Shown here piece by piece: positions 1 to 5,944 of a stretch of DNA of 10,057 bases; within the stretch, counting starts at the first letter, position 1, and each line of letters begins with the position of its first letter. A model generated the notes under the pieces. That model searched no databases. It was not told the origin of the DNA and saw only the letters and a program-made list of their open reading frames with translations. A program made the translations under genes and the position numbers. The stretch is from Thiohalobacter sp. (GTDB lineage Bacteria > Pseudomonadota > Gammaproteobacteria > DSM-19610), in contig JALWRY010000497.1 of assembly GCA_027080445.1 (NCBI GenBank), positions 1-10,057 on the forward strand, read 5' to 3'.

Positions 1-323
1 CCGACATAACCAATGAGTATCTCGACAAACGATACCGGTGCAGACATGACTTCATAGATGGTGCCGGTAAACTTGGGGAAGAAAATCCCGAACGAGGCAT
101 TGGTCATACTGTGCGTGAGCAATGCCAGCATGATCAGTCCGGGGACGATAAATGACCCGTAGGGCACGCCATCGACCTGCTGGATACGCGACCCGATCGC
201 CGAGCCGAACACCACGAAGTAGAGAGACGTGGATAACACTGGTGAAACAAAACTTTGCAGCAGGGTATCCCAGGCGCGCAGCATTTCATACTTGTAGATG
301 ACCCTGACCGCCTGCACATTCAT
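1..323 (-). CDS. yadH: ABC-2 type transporter permease, YadH-like (5' part only; runs off the left edge)
   Basis: This is the membrane subunit expected to form the exporter with the ATPase encoded immediately upstream. Only the first 107 codons are in the window. Translation from 323 begins MNVQAVRVIYKYEMLRAWD. It shows the cytosolic amphipathic start, a first membrane segment near residues 24-41 (VSPVLSTSLYFVVFG), a short polar stretch with DGVPYGSFIVPG (51-62), a second hydrophobic segment (62-80), and the ABC-2 coupling-type stretch IYEVMSAPVSFVEILIGY (89-106). That order is typical of the YadH/NodJ/DrrB ABC-2 permease family. The ATG lies inside the end of the ATPase gene (overlap ATGA, 320-323), so the two are probably translationally coupled. 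The exported substrate is not evident. The family call is secure; the yadH symbol rests on the pairing with a YadG-like ATPase. Confidence 0.88.
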   Translation of the reverse strand, partial: MNVQAVRVIYKYEMLRAWDTLLQSFVSPVLSTSLYFVVFGSAIGSRIQQVDGVPYGSFIVPGLIMLALLTHSMTNASFGIFFPKFTGTIYEVMSAPVSFVEILIGYV

Positions 324-1246
324 GACTGTGCCCTCACCAGGCTGACAAAGATTTCTTCCAGGCTGCTTTGTGTGGTTTGCAGGTCCTTCAGTTGCAGGCC
401 CGCCTTGTTGATTTCCTGTAGCAAGCTGTTGATGCCTGTATCTTTATTGAGTGGATCGTAGGTATAGATAAGTCGATCTCCTGAGGGCGACAACTCCAGT
501 CCACGGTGAGCCAGCTGCTCGGGTACACCGCGAAGTGGCGTATCAAGCTCAATGATCAGTTGCCGTTTTCCCAGTTTATGCATCAGTGCCAGCTTGTCCT
601 CGACCACCAGCAACTCGCCGTTGCTGATCACACCCACACGGTCAGCGATCGCCTCGGCTTCCTCGATATAGTGGGTGGTCAGGATAATTGTTACGTCCGA
701 TTCACGCAGGCGCTCTACCAGTGCCCACATATCCTTGCGTAATTCGACATCCACGCCCGCGGTAGGCTCGTCCAGGAACAGCACAGACGGCTCATGCGAG
801 AGCGCCTTGCCGATCAACACCCGCCGTTTCATGCCACCCGACAGTGACATCAGGGTGTTGTCTTTCTTGTCCCACAGGGATAAATCCTTCAGAAGTTGTT
901 CCAGGTAGGCCGGATCCGGTTTACAACCAAACAGGCCACGACTGAAACACAGGGTATTCCATACGGTATCGAAGGCGCCCAGTGTCAGTTCCTGTGGCAC
1001 CAGGCCAATCATCCGGCGCGTCACCCGGTAAGCCGTCCTGATATCATGACCGGCAACAGTGACCGAGCCCTCACTGGCATTCACAATGCCGCAGATAATC
1101 GATATCAGCGTGGTTTTTCCCGCGCCGTTGGGACCGAGCAAGGCCAGTATCTCGCCACAGGCAATATCCAGGCTAACATGCTTCAACGCCCGGTGGCCGT
1201 CGGCATAGGTCTTGGAGAGATTCGAGATGGAAACTACAGCTTGCAT
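320..1246 (-). CDS. yadG: ABC transporter ATP-binding protein, YadG-like
   Basis: The 308-residue nucleotide-binding subunit of an ABC-2 exporter powers transport through the permease encoded next. Visible motifs are Walker A GPNGAGKT (38-45), Q-loop VPQE (Q85), signature LSGGM (135-139), Walker B VLFLDE (155-160) followed by a PTAGVD D-loop, and the switch His in TTHY (H192). The C-terminal 90 residues form the extra domain seen in YadG/DrrA-type proteins and end EEIFVSLVRAQS. As I recall it, E. coli YadG has the same length and a very similar SGGMKRR and LDEPTAGVD region. The start at 1246 was chosen because it gives MQAVVSISNLSKTY, the usual family N-terminus, and has AGGA 5 nt upstream. 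The in-frame ATG at 1384 would extend 46 unrelated residues into the glycosyltransferase gene. It lies 7 nt after that gene and overlaps the permease by 4 nt. Confidence 0.93.
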   Translation of the reverse strand: MQAVVSISNLSKTYADGHRALKHVSLDIACGEILALLGPNGAGKTTLISIICGIVNASEGSVTVAGHDIRTAYRVTRRMIGLVPQELTLGAFDTVWNTLCFSRGLFGCKPDPAYLEQLLKDLSLWDKKDNTLMSLSGGMKRRVLIGKALSHEPSVLFLDEPTAGVDVELRKDMWALVERLRESDVTIILTTHYIEEAEAIADRVGVISNGELLVVEDKLALMHKLGKRQLIIELDTPLRGVPEQLAHRGLELSPSGDRLIYTYDPLNKDTGINSLLQEINKAGLQLKDLQTTQSSLEEIFVSLVRAQS

Positions 1247-1253
1247 GCAAATC

Positions 1254-2468
1254 CTACAGGCATGTCTTTGTATTGTCCGGGGACACCATTTCGTCAAGCA
1301 GGGCATCAAGGCACTTGACGCGCAGGTTCCAGTCGTTGTCTTCGGCAACCCTGCGGCGTGAATGCCTGTCACCCACCCCGCCATCGTTTATGGCTTCGGC
1401 CAGCGCCTGCTCCCAGTCATCAACACTGCCGGCAATGCGCAGCACGTTCGTAAAATCATGCAGCACACGCAGGTCAGCCCCTACGACAGGCTTGCCTGCC
1501 GCCAGATATTCGTGCAGTTTCAGGGGATAAGATGCCACTGTCCAGAGACCCTCGTTCACCCGTGAACAAATCATATTGACATCGTTAGCCGCAACATAGC
1601 GCGGCAATTCCTTTCGAGGACGGCTACCGAGAAAGTGTATATTACTGCGCCGCTCACATTGCGACAGCGCCTGGCGGGTTTCACTATCGAAAGACTGTCT
1701 GCCGCCAACGAATACAAACTGCCAATCCGGCCGACGCACCGACAGTTCCAGCAACAGGGGAAAATCCACCTTGCGATTGAGATTCCCCACATAACCGATA
1801 CGCGGATGGGGAATCCGGCCGATATCATCCGGCTCCCGCACACTGGCATCAGCCGCTTCAATGTATGCCCGCGTATCCGCACCGTTCGGCAGAACATGTA
1901 CCTTGCCCTTACACCACGGCTGAAGCCCTTCAGCAATACTTTCCGAGGAACCCAGAACCAGGTCCGCCAGACGTGTCAGTCGCTGTTCCTGAGCGGCTTG
2001 TCGGGAATCCCAATCCGGTGTCATGGCAAACAGGTCATAGGCGTGATACACCACGTAGTCAGCATTTATCAGGGGTAAATACTCGACAAAACGGGGATGA
2101 AACAGGTAGGCCACCAGGGGACCGTCTCCCGACAGCTGTCGTAACCAGCGACGTACGCCCCGACGCATGATCCAACGGTCCCACAGGCCCATACGTGGCC
2201 AGCGCCAAAGCCTGCGCGGCGGAAAATCCACAGTGACATGATGACAGTCCTCGAAACGTCCTGTCGGGGTACTCTGTAACCAGTCTTCTCCCTGCCGATC
2301 CCAACGAAACCACAGGCCCGTGCTGTACAACACCCGGTGTGTCCTGCCAAGGCGCGATAGCAGGTGTTGCCGGTTCATCCAGGGACCGTCCCAGTCATTG
2401 GGCGCCAGCGCCAAAATCCGTAATGCAGCGGATGCAGACGGGTTTGTGATCGAGACAGGCGATTCCAT
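1254..2468 (-). CDS. GT-B fold glycosyltransferase (group 1 / GT4-type)
   Basis: A 404-residue cytosolic glycosyltransferase that probably moves a sugar from a nucleotide-sugar donor to an unidentified acceptor. The N-terminal Rossmann half starts with LRILALAPNDWDGPWMNRQ (16-34), a start often seen in TuaH-like group-1 transferases. The linker and C-terminal donor-binding half show HVLPNGADTR (191-200), GYVGNLNRKVDFPLL (225-239) and FVFVGG (251-256). The conserved donor-site motif is LKLHEYLAAGKPVVGAD (316-332), in which E320 is the first acid of the usual E-x7-E pair; the second Glu position looks replaced (GADLRVL, where D332 may substitute). No membrane segment or signal peptide is seen. 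The start at 2468 lies 7 nt after the stop of the GMC gene and has no strong Shine-Dalgarno sequence, so coupling to the upstream gene is likely. Placement between a flavoprotein and an exporter suggests glycoconjugate synthesis; the substrate is unknown. Confidence 0.87.
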   Translation of the reverse strand: MESPVSITNPSASAALRILALAPNDWDGPWMNRQHLLSRLGRTHRVLYSTGLWFRWDRQGEDWLQSTPTGRFEDCHHVTVDFPPRRLWRWPRMGLWDRWIMRRGVRRWLRQLSGDGPLVAYLFHPRFVEYLPLINADYVVYHAYDLFAMTPDWDSRQAAQEQRLTRLADLVLGSSESIAEGLQPWCKGKVHVLPNGADTRAYIEAADASVREPDDIGRIPHPRIGYVGNLNRKVDFPLLLELSVRRPDWQFVFVGGRQSFDSETRQALSQCERRSNIHFLGSRPRKELPRYVAANDVNMICSRVNEGLWTVASYPLKLHEYLAAGKPVVGADLRVLHDFTNVLRIAGSVDDWEQALAEAINDGGVGDRHSRRRVAEDNDWNLRVKCLDALLDEMVSPDNTKTCL

Positions 2469-2475
2469 ACAGGCG

Positions 2476-4161
2476 CTACAGGTGTGCCTTGATCCGGTCG
2501 GCTACCCGGAAAGCATTGGCGTAGATCGTCCAGGTATAGGGCACGCTGCCCCCGGTTGGCATAAAACTGCCGTCGGTGACATAAAGATTATCCACATCGT
2601 GGGCCCGGCAGTCGGCATCCAGCACCGAGGTTTCGGGATCATGCCCGAAACGACAGCCACCGGCGACAAGATTGGTGGGCGGCGCGCCACTGATACTGTA
2701 CCTGACATTTTTTGCACCCATCGCTTCCATCACCTGCACGGCATGCGTATTGATATACCGGCCGACTTTCAGATCGTGCTCGTGGTAGCCAATGCGTACT
2801 TTGGCAACAGGCGTGTTCCACTTGTCGCGGACCTTGGTATCCAGGCTGACAAAACAGTTATCGGTGGGCAGCCAGTCGCAGAAGATTTCATAGCGTAAAT
2901 ACTGCGCCCCGGTAAACAGGGACTTCAATCGCTGCTGTAACGGGCGGCCCCATACCAGCTTGTCGTCATCATCCCATTTTTCACCTTCCGCCTTGCTGAT
3001 CGGGTTGGGGTGCCGTAACAGGAAGTCCACAGTCCCACCCTTGGCGCGTCCGCCGAGCGCCTTGTCGTCAATAAAATACCAGTCCTGCAATCCCCGGTTT
3101 ACAAACGGGCCGCGGGTCTTCAGCGCATTGGCCGCTTCATCGCTCATCCGGGCATACACAAAGTCGCCGGTACCCGCGCCGCCCGCCGAAAACAACAGGT
3201 TCCTGCCGACCTGGCCATAGCGGTTGGCCAGCCCGTCGGCATGCCGGGGGCCCGTTGAGCCAAGCAACAGACGGCTGGTTTCAATCGCCTGACAGGCCAC
3301 CACAAAAATTTTTGCGCTGACCCTTTTTACCTGGTTATCTGCATCGAAATACTCGGCTGTGCTCACGTTGCCCTTCGCATCGCTGACCAGCTTGTACACT
3401 TTGGCGTGCGGGCGGATTTCACAACGGCCGGTAGCAACCGCCCGGTTGAGCAGGGCCGCCCGCGCACTGCCCTTGGCGCCGGACGAACACCCGTAGCTGC
3501 CACAATAGCCGGAGTATTCACAACTTCGCCGCTGGTCCTTTGCCCTGGACAATACGGCGCGCGGTGTGGGTAGCGGGTGGTAACCCAGTGACCGGCATGC
3601 CGCGTCGATCTTCCGGGATATCGGATGTTCACGCGTCGGGGGATAGGGGAAATTTGCGGTGGAACGCGGCTCGGCCAGGGGGTGATCGACAAACCGTCCC
3701 GAGATACCCACTTCGGTTTCCACGCGCGTGTAGTAGGGTTCCAGTGCCTCGTAGCTGATCGGCCAGTCTGCCACGTTGGCGCCTTCAATCGGACCGAACT
3801 CCGACAACAAACGGAAGTCCTCCGGCTTCAGCCGGTAAAAAAATCCGCTCATGAAATTGGACGAACCCCCGACGCAGTTACCGTTCCAGAAGTCCCAGCC
3901 CGAGTCCGAGGTCGCCTCCCCGACCCAGTCCCCGTCGCTGTCGAGGTCTTCGATGACGTGCTGTTCGTCGCTCAGTTTCGGCGTGTACACGCTGCGCCGG
4001 CAACAGGCCAGTTCATCCTTGTAGAAATCCTTCTCCGTGAACCATGGCCCCTTTTCCAGCACCAGCACCGAATGGCCGGCCTGCGCCAGCGTCAACGCAA
4101 CCGGGCCGCCACCGGCGCCGCTACCAACCACACACACATCATAGTCGTGGTCCACGGGCAT
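2476..4161 (-). CDS. GMC-family FAD oxidoreductase, gluconate/glucose dehydrogenase large-subunit type
   Basis: A 561-residue flavoprotein of the glucose-methanol-choline family. The FAD-binding N-terminus is YDVCVVGSGAGGGPVA (7-22) with the adenine-ribose acid at E36 (LVLEKG). The GMC signature region is GNCVGGSSNFMSGFFYR (94-110), and the GMC C-terminal domain is GGCRFGHDPETSVLD (501-515), HDVDNLYVTDGSFMPTGG (521-538) and the terminal helix ANAFRVADRI. A cysteine cluster C214-x5-C220-x4-C225 sits where dehydrogenase-type members carry conserved cysteines, in some linked to an Fe-S cluster. The usual catalytic His position appears to be L498 and the usual Asn position V539 or P540. No signal peptide is present. 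The start at 4161 shares one base with the stop of the upstream subunit gene (TGATG), places the FAD motif at the normal distance and has AAGG upstream; the earlier ATG at 4254 would overlap that gene by 94 nt. Substrate unknown. Confidence 0.9.
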   Translation of the reverse strand: MPVDHDYDVCVVGSGAGGGPVALTLAQAGHSVLVLEKGPWFTEKDFYKDELACCRRSVYTPKLSDEQHVIEDLDSDGDWVGEATSDSGWDFWNGNCVGGSSNFMSGFFYRLKPEDFRLLSEFGPIEGANVADWPISYEALEPYYTRVETEVGISGRFVDHPLAEPRSTANFPYPPTREHPISRKIDAACRSLGYHPLPTPRAVLSRAKDQRRSCEYSGYCGSYGCSSGAKGSARAALLNRAVATGRCEIRPHAKVYKLVSDAKGNVSTAEYFDADNQVKRVSAKIFVVACQAIETSRLLLGSTGPRHADGLANRYGQVGRNLLFSAGGAGTGDFVYARMSDEAANALKTRGPFVNRGLQDWYFIDDKALGGRAKGGTVDFLLRHPNPISKAEGEKWDDDDKLVWGRPLQQRLKSLFTGAQYLRYEIFCDWLPTDNCFVSLDTKVRDKWNTPVAKVRIGYHEHDLKVGRYINTHAVQVMEAMGAKNVRYSISGAPPTNLVAGGCRFGHDPETSVLDADCRAHDVDNLYVTDGSFMPTGGSVPYTWTIYANAFRVADRIKAHL

Positions 4162-4766
4162 CAGGCCTTGTGCGAGTGGCGCACCGGCGCCGCCAGCCGG
4201 TACCAGGTCTTGTCCGCGGGCGGGGTCGGGAAACCCGGCTGGTGCGCCAGCCACTTCCAGCCAATGCCGTTCGGGTTACCCCCGTATACCGGGTCCGCCA
4301 GCAACGCCTCCAGGAGATAGCTCAGCAACAGGGACAACCAGTTATTACCCGCCCGGCTTTGTTCTATCTGTCGCAACAGGGCCTCCCGCTGCGCGGTATC
4401 CAGCTTGATAAAGGGCTGCCGGTGTCTTTTCTGCGCCAGGTCATTCAGCCAGCCCACCCCGTTGACGATAAATTCCCGGTCATCGCCATCGGCGTCGGGA
4501 TTTTCGAGGGTATTGTGCAGGTAAACCACGGCATGGATGTCACTGGCGCCGGGCGCATCCTGTGCAGGGGGAAGCAGGTGCTCCTGGACTTCAGCAAGCG
4601 TCCTCCAGGGGTCGGCCTTCAACCAGTCCGGCACGGCACCGGGCTTTCCCGCCTCAAACCGCCAGCGGGCAAGCGCCAAACGTGGGCAGGCCGCAGCCAG
4701 CGCACCCAGCAGGGCCAGCCGTTCCATGAAAGTTCTGCGGGTAATCCCTTTGTCCTGGCAGTCCAT
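4161..4766 (-). CDS. Gluconate 2-dehydrogenase subunit 3 family protein with Tat signal
   Basis: A 201-residue small subunit that accompanies GMC dehydrogenases of the periplasmic sugar/alcohol dehydrogenase type. The N-terminus carries a twin-arginine signal: TRRTFMERLALLGALAAA (9-26), with likely cleavage after the ALA near residue 32. The mature part has the family pattern TLAEVQEHLLPPAQDAPGA (57-75), a helical middle, and the closing motif DPVYGGNPNGIGWKWLAHQPG near residues 160-180. By analogy with known small subunits, it probably carries the signal-less flavoprotein across the inner membrane as a folded complex and stabilises it. The start at 4766 is supported by GAGG 7 nt upstream and by the signal peptide. 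It is the first gene of the five-gene minus-strand operon and overlaps the GMC gene by one base. No cytochrome c subunit gene follows, so the electron acceptor is unresolved. Confidence 0.9.
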   Translation of the reverse strand: MDCQDKGITRRTFMERLALLGALAAACPRLALARWRFEAGKPGAVPDWLKADPWRTLAEVQEHLLPPAQDAPGASDIHAVVYLHNTLENPDADGDDREFIVNGVGWLNDLAQKRHRQPFIKLDTAQREALLRQIEQSRAGNNWLSLLLSYLLEALLADPVYGGNPNGIGWKWLAHQPGFPTPPADKTWYRLAAPVRHSHKA

Positions 4767-4869
4767 TTCGAAGCCTCAACGCACCAGCGTGTGAATGCGT
4801 ACAAGACTATCACTGAAAACCACGACGGGACAGGACAACGTGGCGCCGTCGGGGCCCGCCCGTCCCTGG

Positions 4870-4883
4870 CAGGCCCGGGCCTG
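4870..4883. repeat. 14-bp perfect palindrome just after the hsp20 stop
   Basis: CAGGCCCGGGCCTG is fully self-complementary and begins 1 nt past the hsp20 stop codon on the minus strand. It could form a short GC-rich hairpin or cruciform that marks the 3' end of the hsp20 mRNA. No T-run follows on the minus strand, so it does not qualify as an intrinsic terminator. The remaining 118-nt gap to the next operon is GC-rich, and I see no convincing promoter in it. Confidence 0.4.
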
Positions 4884-4884
4884 A

Positions 4885-5391
4885 CTAACTTTCCTGTACC
4901 TCGATCCGACGCACCCGCGCCGACTCGGCAATCGGTAAGCGCACGGTCAGCACACCACGCCGGTAGCGGGCGTTCACGCCCGAAGCCTCGACACTTCGCG
5001 GCAGCGGAATGGTTCGCTCAAAATTACCATAGGCGCATTCCATCACATGGTACTGGCCGCGCTTCTGCTCGCGCTCCATGCGCTTCTCGCCCCGTACCGT
5101 CAGCACGTCGTTTACCACACTGATATCGAAATCCCCCGGCTCCAGACCGGGCGCTTCAAGTCGAACAACAATCTCGTCATCACGTTCCTCGACTTCCGCA
5201 GCAACGACCCCCCACTTCAGCGCCCGCTGCATAATATTGTCTTCAACACTTCCCACTTCATCCGCACGCAAGCGCAGGGGATGAAAACGCGTAATCGCCT
5301 GTGACGCGCTCTGACGCAACTGGCGCCAGCCTTCGGCCAGCGTCTCCCAGGCGCGATCCAGACCCTGTCCAAGATATGCCAGTTTACTCAT
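4885..5391 (-). CDS. Small heat-shock protein, Hsp20/alpha-crystallin family
   Basis: A 168-residue ATP-independent holdase chaperone. It has a variable helical N-terminal arm (1-60), then the alpha-crystallin domain (about 62-156) with EIVVRLEAPGLEPGDFDI (73-90), the beta-strand VLTVRGEKR (96-104), the dimerisation-loop region rich in E and R, FERTIPLP (124-131) and the hallmark G-V-L (146-148) in ARYRRGVLTVRLP. The C-terminal extension ends RRIEVQES, in which I163-x-V165 matches the I-x-I/V motif that docks on neighbouring domains during oligomer assembly. The start at 5391 is certain: it has AGGAGGT (5398-5404) 6 nt upstream. A sigma-32-like promoter lies about 40 nt upstream, so the gene is probably a single heat-induced unit divergent from nrdA. 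Confidence 0.95.
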   Translation of the reverse strand: MSKLAYLGQGLDRAWETLAEGWRQLRQSASQAITRFHPLRLRADEVGSVEDNIMQRALKWGVVAAEVEERDDEIVVRLEAPGLEPGDFDISVVNDVLTVRGEKRMEREQKRGQYHVMECAYGNFERTIPLPRSVEASGVNARYRRGVLTVRLPIAESARVRRIEVQES

Positions 5392-5433
5392 GGTGTTACC
5401 TCCTGAACGATGTCACTCTCCTACGCCACCTTG

Positions 5434-5461
5434 AGTGGGGATTGATGACTGGAATTTCAAC
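5434..5461 (-). promoter_or_regulatory. Sigma-32 (RpoH) type heat-shock promoter of hsp20
   Basis: On the minus strand GTTGAAA (5455-5461) is followed after 14 nt by CCCCACT (5434-5440). The RpoH consensus is CTTGAAA, 13-15 nt, CCCCATnT, so 6 of 7 bases match at -35 and 6 of 7 at -10. Transcription would start near 5427, giving a leader of roughly 35 nt that contains the strong Shine-Dalgarno AGGAGGT. This fits heat induction of the Hsp20 gene. Confidence 0.8.
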
Positions 5462-5601
5462 AGTGAAACACCGGGAAGCATCAGTTAAGCTCAGTGTCTT
5501 TCCAGTATTTGGCGCCCTTGATTGTCGCCTGAAGCGCCAGTCCGCTCTCTGTCAACTGCTAGATGGTCACACCGTTTAACAGAACCTCCCCACCGACTGC
5601 A

Positions 5602-5625
5602 GCGGAATACCGGCCGGTATTCCGC
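5602..5625. promoter_or_regulatory. 24-bp perfect palindrome upstream of the nrdA promoter (candidate operator)
   Basis: The half-site GCGGAATACCGG (5602-5613) is followed directly by its exact reverse complement (5614-5625). It lies 14 bp upstream of the predicted nrdA -35 box and about 140 bp upstream of the hsp20 promoter. A perfect gapless dyad of this length next to a promoter suggests binding of a dimeric regulator; a cruciform or small dispersed repeat is the alternative. I do not recognise the motif. The rest of the stretch from 5462 to 5601 holds only a weak 6-bp inverted repeat (TGGCGC 5510-5515 / GCGCCA 5534-5539) and nothing else I can support. Confidence 0.5.
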
Positions 5626-5639
5626 CACGCACAAATTCC

Positions 5640-5668
5640 TTGCCCCGCCTGAATTTATCCGCTATCTT
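5640..5668 (+). promoter_or_regulatory. Predicted sigma-70 promoter of nrdA
   Basis: TTGCCC (5640-5645) and TATCTT (5663-5668) are separated by an optimal 17 nt; each matches 4 of 6 consensus bases. A start near 5675 falls just before the first paired element of the cobalamin riboswitch, which supports the assignment. The -10 box lies inside the upstream NrdR-like site. Confidence 0.55.
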
Positions 5669-5704
5669 GTATGCAAGCTCCAGCCCAAACACTACATGTA
5701 GTAT
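5657..5704 (+). promoter_or_regulatory. Tandem NrdR-box-like sites
   Basis: Compared with the NrdR box consensus acaCwAtATaTwGtgt, 5689-5704 (ACACTACATGTAGTAT) matches 13 of 16 positions and 5657-5672 (ATCCGCTATCTTGTAT) matches 10 of 16. They are offset by 32 nt with a 16-nt gap, the spacing NrdR dimers of boxes normally show. The upstream site covers the -10 box and the downstream one lies in the early leader, a geometry suited to repression by the ATP/dATP-sensing ATP-cone repressor NrdR. The strong downstream site also coincides with a riboswitch stem, so its palindromic nature has a competing explanation. Confidence 0.45.
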
Positions 5705-5826
5705 TTGGGCAACAGGGAACCCGGTGAGAATCCGGGACTGTCGCGCAGCGGTAAGGGGGAATTGATCCACACCCCCAAGTCCGAATACCTGGGAGCCGGG
5801 AATCCGTCTGGATTCCGTAACCCGGG
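5675..5826 (+). promoter_or_regulatory. Cobalamin (adenosylcobalamin-type) riboswitch
   Basis: The leader carries the conserved cobalamin aptamer core, closely resembling the E. coli btuB leader: AACAGGGAA (5711-5719), the arm CCCGGTGAGAATCCGGG (5720-5736), ACTGTCGCGCAGCGGTAA (5737-5754), a GGGGG/CCCCC stem (5755-5759 / 5772-5776), then AAGTCCGAATACCTG (5777-5791). The closing helix pairs GCTCCAG (5677-5683) with CTGGGAGC (5789-5796) with one bulge. An arm GCCCAAA/TTTGGGC (5683-5689 / 5704-5710) encloses the palindrome ACTACATGTAGT. Beyond the core a hairpin GGAATCC/GGATTCC (5799-5805 / 5810-5816) probably belongs to the peripheral or switching domain; its 3' strand can also pair with GAATCC at 5728-5733. 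No T-run follows, so control is likely at translation. Bound B12 would be expected to turn nrdA down. The 3' boundary is approximate. Confidence 0.92.
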
Positions 5827-5899
5827 TCTCGCGTCAAGATCGCCGGGTGGAAAGCGGTGTTCCCGGCAGCCATCACTGCCCTTCCGTTCCCCACTCCGC

Positions 5900-5944
5900 C
5901 TGCGCCGTCCCGGTCACCACAAAAAAACAGGACGAGGAGCGCAG
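5900..5944 (+). promoter_or_regulatory. Candidate ribosome-site sequestering hairpin of nrdA
   Basis: CTGCGC (5900-5905) pairs exactly with GCGCAG (5939-5944) and CGTCC (5906-5910) with GGACG (5930-5934). The result is an 11-bp stem whose only interruption is a 4-nt bulge AGGA (5935-5938), the Shine-Dalgarno core, and whose end abuts the ATG at 5945. The loop (5911-5929) is A-rich and unstructured. Such a hairpin would hold the ribosome site of nrdA closed and is a plausible output element for the upstream riboswitch. Just upstream, GCCGGG/CCCGGC (5842-5847 / 5862-5867) forms another stem. The pairing is seen in the sequence; the regulatory role is inference. Confidence 0.5.

Noticed and set aside
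1247..1384. Longer start for the ABC ATPase
   Set aside because: The extra 46 residues are out-of-frame reading of the glycosyltransferase gene; the ATG at 1246 has a Shine-Dalgarno sequence and gives the family N-terminus.
4162..4254. Longer start for the GMC oxidoreductase
   Set aside because: It would overlap the end of the subunit 3 gene by 94 nt and add a Pro/Gly/Ala-rich stretch before a normal FAD-binding N-terminus.
3625..5123. Long plus-strand open frames opposite the dehydrogenase genes
   Set aside because: They are antisense to well-supported genes, carry no recognisable domain and are explained by high GC content.
5842..5867. GCCGGG/CCCGGC hairpin as a riboswitch-controlled terminator
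   Set aside because: No run of T follows it; the stem may be structural, but transcription termination is not supported.
5705..5944. In-frame 80-codon upstream extension of nrdA
   Set aside because: It lies within the cobalamin riboswitch and leader, has no Shine-Dalgarno sequence or protein similarity, while ATG 5945 has GAGGAG at 5 nt.
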